Of a stretch of DNA of 10,445 bases, positions 6,591-10,445 are shown piece after piece; the first letter of the stretch is position 1; every line of letters starts with the position of its first letter. Below the pieces are notes generated by a model. It made no database searches. It saw only the letters and a program-made list of their open reading frames with translations, and was not told the DNA's origin. Source of the DNA: Intrasporangium_A sp039812505. GTDB lineage: Bacteria > Actinomycetota > Actinomycetes > Actinomycetales > Dermatophilaceae. Location of the stretch: contig NZ_JBDIAQ010000126.1 of assembly GCF_039812505.1 (NCBI RefSeq), forward strand, positions 1 to 10,445. Direction: 5' to 3'. The position numbers and the translations under genes are program-made.

Positions 6591-7076
6591 TCAGCCCTCG
6601 GCAGCCGAGCCGCCGCCGAAGCCGCCGGTCGACCCGTGACCAGTGTCGCCCCGTTGGGTCGCTTCGAGCGAATCCACGGCGAGGAAGCGGGCCTGCACGA
6701 CCGGCTGGACCACCAGCTGGGCGATGCGGTCCCCCCGCCGCACCGTGAAGCTCTGCCGCGGGTCCAGGTTGACCAGGTTGACCTTGACCTCGCCGCGGTA
6801 CCCGGCGTCGACCGTGCCCGGTGCGTTGACGGTCGTGATGCCGTGCCGGGTGGCCAGGCCCGACCGCGGCACCACGAACCCGGCATGCCCCGGCGGCAGG
6901 GCGATCGCGATCCCGGTGGGCACCAGGGCCCGCTCCCCCGGGGCCAGCGTGACATCGACACGGGCCCGCAGGTCGGCGCCCGCGTCACCCGGGTGGGCGT
7001 AGGCGGGCAACGGCAGCCCGGGGTCGAGCCGGACGATCCGGACCACCTGTTCGGGGCATGCGCGAGGGTCGGTCAC
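6591..7076 (-). CDS. dut: dUTP diphosphatase (deoxyuridine 5'-triphosphate nucleotidohydrolase)
   Basis: A 161-residue trimeric dUTPase that hydrolyses dUTP to dUMP and pyrophosphate, keeping uracil out of DNA and supplying dUMP for dTMP synthesis. All five family motifs are present in order: I HPGDAGADL (28-36), II PRSGLA (70-75), III NAPGTVDAGYRGEVKVNL (84-101, with catalytic D90 and uracil-stacking Y93), IV RRGDRIAQLVVQPV (113-126), and the glycine-rich P-loop-like motif V RGDTGHGSTGGFG (142-154). The length is typical. GTG 7076 is used; it has TAGGGT 8 nt upstream and no clear ribosome site, so dut may be expressed from its own leaderless transcript in addition to read-through from the DUF4193 gene, 32 bp upstream. 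Confidence 0.97.
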   Translation of the reverse strand: MTDPRACPEQVVRIVRLDPGLPLPAYAHPGDAGADLRARVDVTLAPGERALVPTGIAIALPPGHAGFVVPRSGLATRHGITTVNAPGTVDAGYRGEVKVNLVNLDPRQSFTVRRGDRIAQLVVQPVVQARFLAVDSLEATQRGDTGHGSTGGFGGGSAAEG

Positions 7077-7084
7077 GAGGACCG

Positions 7085-7090
7085 ACCCTA
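7085..7090 (-). promoter_or_regulatory. Probable leaderless -10 element of dut
   Basis: TAGGGT on the minus strand with 8 nt before the dut GTG start. It lies in the 32-bp gap after the DUF4193 stop. A partial -35 candidate, TGAACA (7111 to 7106), overlaps that stop codon at a short 15-bp spacing. Confidence 0.5.
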
Positions 7091-7108
7091 CTGCGTGTGT
7101 CGCGGTGT

Positions 7109-7408
7109 TCAGGCCGCGCAGTCCGAGCAGATCATCTGTCCCCCGACCTGCTTGGCCAGCTGGCTGCGGTGGTGGACCAGGAAGCAGCGCGAGCAGGTGA
7201 ACTCGTCGGCCTGCTTCGGCAGCACCCGCACCGACAGCTCCTCACCGGACAGGTCGGCCCCAGGCAGCTCGAAACCCTCTGCCTGCTCGGTCTCGTCGAC
7301 GTCCACGCTCGACGAGCTCTTGTCCACGCGACGCGACTTCAGCTCTTCGATCGAGTCCTCGGACAGGTCGTCGTCGGTCTTGCGCGGCGCGTCGTAGTCA
7401 GTAGCCAT
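7109..7408 (-). CDS. DUF4193 family small zinc-ribbon protein
   Basis: 99 residues. The first two thirds are very acidic and probably disordered, opening MATDYDAPRKTDDD, which is the usual start of this family. The last third carries two CxxC pairs, CSRC (72-75) and CSDC (94-97), about 18 residues apart, forming a likely single-zinc ribbon; the protein ends two residues later. The function is unknown; the acidic arm plus terminal zinc ribbon would suit a small regulator or polymerase/ribosome-associated factor, which is inference only. ATG 7408 has a strong ribosome site GAGAGGG six bases upstream. It is the first gene of a leftward cluster with dut, DUF3710, OB-fold and DUF3159 genes, and is preceded by a SigR/SigH-like promoter. 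Confidence 0.92.
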   Translation of the reverse strand: MATDYDAPRKTDDDLSEDSIEELKSRRVDKSSSSVDVDETEQAEGFELPGADLSGEELSVRVLPKQADEFTCSRCFLVHHRSQLAKQVGGQMICSDCAA

Positions 7409-7447
7409 TGTCGCCCTCTCACCACTCCCTCAGGTTGCGTGTGGGAG

Positions 7448-7475
7448 AACGTCCCCTCCCCCACGCTTTGTTCCC
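7448..7475 (-). promoter_or_regulatory. Candidate ECF (SigR/SigH-type) promoter of the DUF4193 gene
   Basis: On the minus strand GGGAACA (7475 to 7469) is followed after exactly 17 nt by CGTT (7451 to 7448). This matches the thiol-oxidative-stress consensus of Streptomyces SigR and mycobacterial SigH as I recall it (gGGAAYA-N16/17-cGTT). It would give a 5' leader of about 30 nt carrying the GAGAGGG ribosome site. No TAnnnT housekeeping -10 at proper distance was seen for this gene. Confidence 0.5.
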
Positions 7476-7480
7476 GTCGA

Positions 7481-7498
7481 CCGGGTTGTCAAACCCGG
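7481..7498. repeat. 7-bp perfect inverted repeat, candidate terminator or operator
   Basis: CCGGGTT (7481-7487) and AACCCGG (7492-7498) flank a 4-nt loop. It lies about 60 bp beyond the stop of the inositol monophosphatase gene and 5 bp upstream of the candidate -35 of the DUF4193 gene. It could therefore end the upstream transcript or serve as an operator. No T-run follows on the minus strand. Confidence 0.5.
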
Positions 7499-7503
7499 CT
7501 TGT

Positions 7504-7516
7504 CGAACATTGTTCG
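7504..7516. repeat. 13-bp palindrome in the gap upstream of the DUF4193 gene
   Basis: CGAACATTGTTCG is a perfect inverted repeat (CGAACA/TGTTCG around one base). The half-sites are those of the actinobacterial LexA box, but the spacing between CGAAC and GTTCG is 3 rather than 4, so it is at best a degenerate SOS box or the site of another dimeric regulator. The rest of the 7409-7559 gap holds only the hairpin and promoter described separately. Confidence 0.5.
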
Positions 7517-7559
7517 TGCGCGGATTGTGCCCTATCGGCAGCCCGCTGTCACATCCGTT

Positions 7560-8432
7560 TCACCAGGCGTCGCGGTCGGGGTCGGTTCGGCCCGTGAAGA
7601 GGGTTCGTACCGGCTCGACGAGGGCCGGCCCGGCGGCGACGGTGAGGCTCGGCCCGGGGTGCTCCCCCACACCGACGACCCGGCCGCCGGCCTCCTCGAC
7701 GAGGAGCCAGCCGGCCGCCAGGTCCCACGCGTTGATGCCGGACTCGGCGTAGGCATCGACGGTGCCTTCGGCGACCCGCGCGAGGTCGAGGGCGGCGCTG
7801 CCGATGCGCCGGATGTCGCGGACTCGGGGCAGCACCTCCCGCAGCACCTCGGCCTGCCGGGCCCGCACCTGCGCCTCGTAGCCGAAGCCGGTCGCGAGCA
7901 GGGCGCGGCCGAGCCGGGCCTCGGCCGAGACGGCCAGGCGCCGGTCCCGGCCTGTGTCGTGCTCGTCCGGGCGGTCGGGCCGCGTCCACGCCCCACCCCC
8001 ACGGCGCGCGTGGTGCACCACGCCGCGGCACGGGTCCGACACCGCCGCGGCCACCGGCCGCCAGGCCCCGGGCGTCTCGGGGTCGCCCACGACGACCGCG
8101 ACGGAGACCGCGTACGCCGGGATGTCGTAGAGGTAGTTGACGGTGCCGTCGATCGGGTCGATGACCCAGGTCAGGCCGGACCTCCCCGAGACGTGCGCCC
8201 CCTCCTCGCCGAGGATGCCGTCCTCGGGTCGGGCCTGCCGGACGAGGTCGTGCAGCAGCTGCTCCGAACGGCGGTCCATGATCGTGACGACGTCGGTCTC
8301 GCTGGACTTCGTGTCGGCTACCCGAACGTGTCCGGGTCTCTCGTCGTGGATGAACCGGCCGGCCCTGAAGGCGAGCTCGGTGCAGAGCCGCTCGAGCTCG
8401 ACGAGCAGCTCAGGGTCTGGGACGTGGTCCAT
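7560..8432 (-). CDS. suhB: Inositol monophosphatase family protein (SuhB/IMPase-like)
   Basis: A 290-residue Mg2+-dependent phosphatase of the FIG superfamily, likely acting on inositol phosphate (needed for actinobacterial phosphoinositides and mycothiol) or a related sugar or nucleotide phosphate. Metal ligands are visible: E76/E77 in GEEG, D92 and D95 in WVIDPIDGTVN, and D237 in NAWDLAAG. The threonine/serine-rich SSETDVVT segment (43-50) is also typical. It starts shortly after the hemH stop and is probably co-transcribed. ATG 8432 is chosen because GAAGG lies 9 nt upstream; the in-frame GTG 8438 would put the ribosome site only 3 nt away. Substrate specificity (inositol-1-P versus histidinol-P or PAP) cannot be settled from motifs alone. 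Confidence 0.92.
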   Translation of the reverse strand: MDHVPDPELLVELERLCTELAFRAGRFIHDERPGHVRVADTKSSETDVVTIMDRRSEQLLHDLVRQARPEDGILGEEGAHVSGRSGLTWVIDPIDGTVNYLYDIPAYAVSVAVVVGDPETPGAWRPVAAAVSDPCRGVVHHARRGGGAWTRPDRPDEHDTGRDRRLAVSAEARLGRALLATGFGYEAQVRARQAEVLREVLPRVRDIRRIGSAALDLARVAEGTVDAYAESGINAWDLAAGWLLVEEAGGRVVGVGEHPGPSLTVAAGPALVEPVRTLFTGRTDPDRDAW

Positions 8433-8444
8433 GGGCACCTGCCT

Positions 8445-9524
8445 TCAGTCTCGCCCGCAGAGGGCCGGTCGCGCGCCGCGCGGGTTGCGACAGCACCCGG
8501 GTGCGCACACCGAGGGCATCCGGCCGGGGAAGTCGGCCACGGGCTCACCGCGGGCCTCGCCCGCCCGGTCCGCCACCGCGTCGACGAGGTCGTGCACGAA
8601 GGTGGGCAGGGTGCCGACGGTTGGGACCCGGACCAGCCGCATCCCGAGCCGCCCGGCGGTGGCGGCCGCCTCGGTGTCGAGGTCGTAGACGACCTCCATG
8701 TGGTCGGAGACGAACCCGACGGGGGCGAGCACGACGGTCCCGATCCCGGCCTCGGCCAGCTGCCCGAGCCGGTCGTTGACGTCGGGCTCGAGCCAGGGCT
8801 GCGCGGGCGAGCCGGAGCGCGAGCAGAAGACGAGCTCGCCGACCAGCTGCCGACGCAGGATGCGGTTGCTCTGCTCGGTCAGGGTCGCGGCGAGGGCGAG
8901 GTGCTGGCGCCGGTAGAGCTCCCCGGCGCCCCCGCCGGGCCCGGAGGTCCGGTCCATACCGGTCGGGATCGAGTGGGTGACGAACAGGAGCGCGATCTGC
9001 TCGTCGGGCGTGCCGTCGAGGACCCGCATGGACCCGACGAGCCGCTCGAGGTTCGCGTGCGCGAATCCCGGGCGCGGCGCGTAGGGCGCGATCTTGTCCA
9101 CGGTCAGCTCGACGCCGTCCACGGCCAGCTCGGCGACCGCGTCGGCGAGGTTCTCGCGGTACTGGCGGCAGGAGGAGTAGCAGGCGTAGGCGCTGGTGGT
9201 GACGGCGACGAGGCGACGGTGCCCGGCGGCATACGCCTCGCGCAGCGCGTCGGCGAGCCAGGGTGCGCTGTTGCGGTTGCCCCAGAAGACCGGCAGGTCG
9301 TCTCCCCGGGCGTCGAGCTCGGCGCGCAGCGCCGCGAGCAGAGCCCGGTTCTGGTCGTTGATCGGGCTGCGCCCGCCGACGTGGTGGTAGTGCCGGGCGA
9401 CCTCGGCGAGCCGCTCGTCGGGAACGGCGCGCCCGGCCGTCACCCGCCGCAGGAAGGGTATGACCTCGCCCGGTGCCTCGGGGCCGCCGAAGCCGACGAG
9501 GACGAGCGCGTCGTAGGGCTGCAT
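8445..9524 (-). CDS. hemH: Ferrochelatase of the coproporphyrin-dependent haem pathway (HemH/CpfC)
   Basis: 359 residues, cytosolic. It inserts Fe2+ into a porphyrin; in Actinobacteria the substrate is coproporphyrin III, giving coprohaem for decarboxylation by ChdC. Family signatures are LVLVGFGGPEAP (8-19), YHHVGGRSPIN (46-56), catalytic H184 in FVTHSIP, and E277 in GFVSDHMEVVYDLD. Cysteines C115/C119 in ACYSSCRQY and C340, C344, C345 (plus C356) in a C-terminal extension look like ligands of the [2Fe-2S] cluster found in many actinobacterial ferrochelatases; C115 and C119 lie 69 and 65 residues before the catalytic His, bracketing the distance I recall in the human enzyme. ATG 9524 begins MQPYDALVLVGFGGPE as expected. 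GAGGG is only one base from the ATG, so a leaderless start is possible. The next gene follows within 12 bp. Confidence 0.96.
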   Translation of the reverse strand: MQPYDALVLVGFGGPEAPGEVIPFLRRVTAGRAVPDERLAEVARHYHHVGGRSPINDQNRALLAALRAELDARGDDLPVFWGNRNSAPWLADALREAYAAGHRRLVAVTTSAYACYSSCRQYRENLADAVAELAVDGVELTVDKIAPYAPRPGFAHANLERLVGSMRVLDGTPDEQIALLFVTHSIPTGMDRTSGPGGGAGELYRRQHLALAATLTEQSNRILRRQLVGELVFCSRSGSPAQPWLEPDVNDRLGQLAEAGIGTVVLAPVGFVSDHMEVVYDLDTEAAATAGRLGMRLVRVPTVGTLPTFVHDLVDAVADRAGEARGEPVADFPGRMPSVCAPGCCRNPRGARPALCGRD

Positions 9525-9530
9525 GCCCTC

Positions 9531-9536
9531 ACTGTC
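9531..9536 (-). promoter_or_regulatory. Weak candidate -10 element of hemH
   Basis: GACAGT on the minus strand, 6 nt before the ATG and preceded by TGA as in an extended -10 (TGn). It lacks the first T of TAnnnT, and no -35 was recognised. It is offered only because no other -10-like hexamer exists in the 131-bp divergent gap, which contains no TA dinucleotide. Confidence 0.25.
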
Positions 9537-9549
9537 TCAGGCCACCCCC

Positions 9550-9569
9550 GGGCCGGAGAAACCCGGCCC
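9550..9569. repeat. 7-bp inverted repeat in the hemH/sepH divergent gap
   Basis: GGGCCGG (9550-9556) pairs with CCGGCCC (9563-9569) around a 6-nt AGAAAC loop. It lies 25 bp upstream of the hemH start on the side away from the gene. It could be an operator for a haem- or iron-responsive regulator or simply a GC-rich chance palindrome. The remaining 9570-9655 shows only the sepH ribosome site. Confidence 0.4.
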
Positions 9570-9655
9570 TGCGCGGCGTGGACGCTTCCTCACCGCCGAC
9601 CGGGATGGCATGCTCGACTCGGCACGAACCTGACAAGTGACCGGGAGACCCATCG

Positions 9656-10445
9656 ATGCAGGACCTTCGGCTCGTCGGCGTCCACGAGGACGGGGCACAT
9701 CTCATCCTCACGGACGAAGACGGCAACCGGTACCGGGTCCCGCTCGACGAGCCGTTGCGGGCCGCGGTCCGCCGGGACCGCCCGCGTCTCGGCCAGCTGC
9801 AGGTGCAGCTCGACGGCGGCCTGCGGCCCAAGGACGTGCAGGCCATGATCCGGGCCGGCCTCACGGCGGAGGAGGCGGCCGACCGGGCCGGCTGGACGGT
9901 CGAGAAGGTGCGCCGCTACGAGGTGCCCATCCTCGCCGAGCGGGCGCACGTCGCCGCGCTCGGCCGGCAGGTCCGGCTGCGCTCACCGGGGTGCAGCCCG
10001 GGACGCGGGCTGCTCGGCAACCGGGTCGACGAGCGCCTCCGGTCTCGCCAGATCGACGCGGGCACGGCCCGCTGGGACTCCCGACGCGACGACAAGGGCC
10101 AATGGACCGTCGTCGTCTTCTTCAACGCCGGTGGTCGGCAACGCCAGGCCGAGTGGTCCTTCGACGTGCCGGCCCGCGCGGTGCAGGCCCTCGATGACGA
10201 GGCACGCTGGCTCAGTGCCGACGAGCAGGACGAGCCCACCGGCCCGACCCTCGCGGCGCACCTGCGCGAGTCCGGGCCCTCGGAGGTGTATGACGTCGAG
10301 GCCGAGGGCGGCGTGGCCGCGCCGGGCCACGACCACCGTGACGCCGGTTCGATAGACCTGATGGCCGCGATGCGCGAGCGCAGCTCACGGCGCGGGCGTC
10401 GTCGTCGCCCGCGCCCCTCGGACCCACCTGCGGCGGACACCCCGG
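9656..10445 (+). CDS. sepH: Septation protein SepH (DUF3071), 3' end cut by window edge
   Basis: An actinobacterial cell-division regulator known from Streptomyces and Mycobacterium to bind FtsZ and promote its assembly at division sites. 263 codons are visible with no stop. The N-terminal DUF3071 domain begins MQDLRLVGVHEDGAHLILTD and contains the helix-turn-helix region LRPKDVQAMIRAG...AEEAADRAGWTVEKVRRYE (about 56-89), then GRQVRLRSPG, VDERLRSR, and the WTVVVFFNAGGRQRQAEWSFD strands (150-170) leading to LDDEARWLS. Beyond about 190 the sequence is acidic and low-complexity, then changes to an arginine-rich run (240-253, RERSSRRGRRRRPR). The C-terminal FtsZ-binding part lies outside the window. 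ATG 9656 has GGGAG eight bases upstream. It is divergent from hemH across a 131-bp gap. Confidence 0.95.
   Translation, partial: MQDLRLVGVHEDGAHLILTDEDGNRYRVPLDEPLRAAVRRDRPRLGQLQVQLDGGLRPKDVQAMIRAGLTAEEAADRAGWTVEKVRRYEVPILAERAHVAALGRQVRLRSPGCSPGRGLLGNRVDERLRSRQIDAGTARWDSRRDDKGQWTVVVFFNAGGRQRQAEWSFDVPARAVQALDDEARWLSADEQDEPTGPTLAAHLRESGPSEVYDVEAEGGVAAPGHDHRDAGSIDLMAAMRERSSRRGRRRRPRPSDPPAADTP

Noticed and set aside
4845..7397. 850-codon open frame on the plus strand
   Set aside because: It runs antisense through five recognised genes and their gaps; composition is Ser/Arg/Thr-rich without any domain.
7487..7492. TTGACA -35 box on the minus strand
   Set aside because: It lies in the hairpin and no TAnnnT element occurs 16-19 bp downstream (AAAGCG instead); the ECF-like boxes fit better.
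7503..7516. LexA (SOS) box
   Set aside because: The half-sites CGAAC and GTTCG are separated by 3 nt, not the 4 nt of the actinobacterial box, so I list it only as a palindrome.
7500..9848. 782-codon open frame on the plus strand
   Set aside because: Antisense to suhB and hemH and then out of frame with sepH. Real genes in those places have complete catalytic motifs.
9637..10197. 186-codon frame overlapping sepH on the plus strand
   Set aside because: The adjacent frame from ATG 9656 encodes a clear SepH/DUF3071 protein running to the window end; this one is Arg/Gly/Ala-rich noise.
1..10445. CRISPR array, defence island, prophage, insertion sequence or biosynthetic cluster
   Set aside because: No spaced repeats beyond the two-copy 30-bp duplication, no transposase, integrase or terminal inverted repeats, and all genes are conserved housekeeping families with uniform base composition.

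Overview
The window is chromosomal DNA from a high-GC actinomycete. The base composition is strongly G+C-rich by eye (about 70%), starts are often GTG, third codon positions are nearly all G or C, and several genes appear to have leaderless promoters. Every protein has a familiar actinobacterial relative. The gene order (RNA methyltransferase, APC permease, ceoB, ceoC, DUF3159, OB-fold protein, DUF3710, dut, DUF4193, inositol monophosphatase) matches, from memory, the Rv2689c to Rv2701c region of Mycobacterium tuberculosis. A ferrochelatase and the cell-division gene sepH follow here, an arrangement that suggests Micrococcales (Dermatophilaceae/Intrasporangiaceae-like). The genus cannot be fixed from this sequence alone.

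Region 1 (1-3918, continuing to 4616) is built around a divergent promoter region at about 3182-3255. Leftward runs a large APC-superfamily permease that keeps the potassium-ligand residues of the Bacillus K+ importer KimA. It is coupled by a GTGA overlap to a TRAM-type 23S rRNA/tRNA uracil methyltransferase cut by the window edge. Rightward run two RCK/TrkA proteins, ceoB and ceoC. Both directions show the same TAnnnT-N7-GTG layout, so permease and RCK proteins are probably expressed together as a K+ uptake module.

Region 2 (4617-4693) is the convergent gap. It holds an exact 30-bp tandem duplication spanning the ceoC stop codon, followed by a GC-rich hairpin that may terminate both strands.

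Region 3 (4694-7408, all leftward) reads in transcription order: DUF4193 zinc-ribbon protein, dut (dUTPase), DUF3710, small OB-fold protein, DUF3159 membrane protein. The last three are nearly contiguous or overlapping. A GGGAACA-N17-CGTT promoter (SigR/SigH-like) precedes the DUF4193 gene, and dut has its own probable leaderless promoter.

Region 4 (7560-9524, leftward) is hemH (coproporphyrin ferrochelatase) followed closely by an inositol-monophosphatase-family gene. Region 5 (9656 to the end, rightward) is the 5' part of sepH, an FtsZ regulator.

No RNA gene, CRISPR array, mobile element or phage gene was seen. This is an ordinary, vertically inherited housekeeping region. Its most interesting parts are the KimA-like/CeoBC potassium module, the duplication at the ceoC stop, and the thiol-stress-type promoter before DUF4193.
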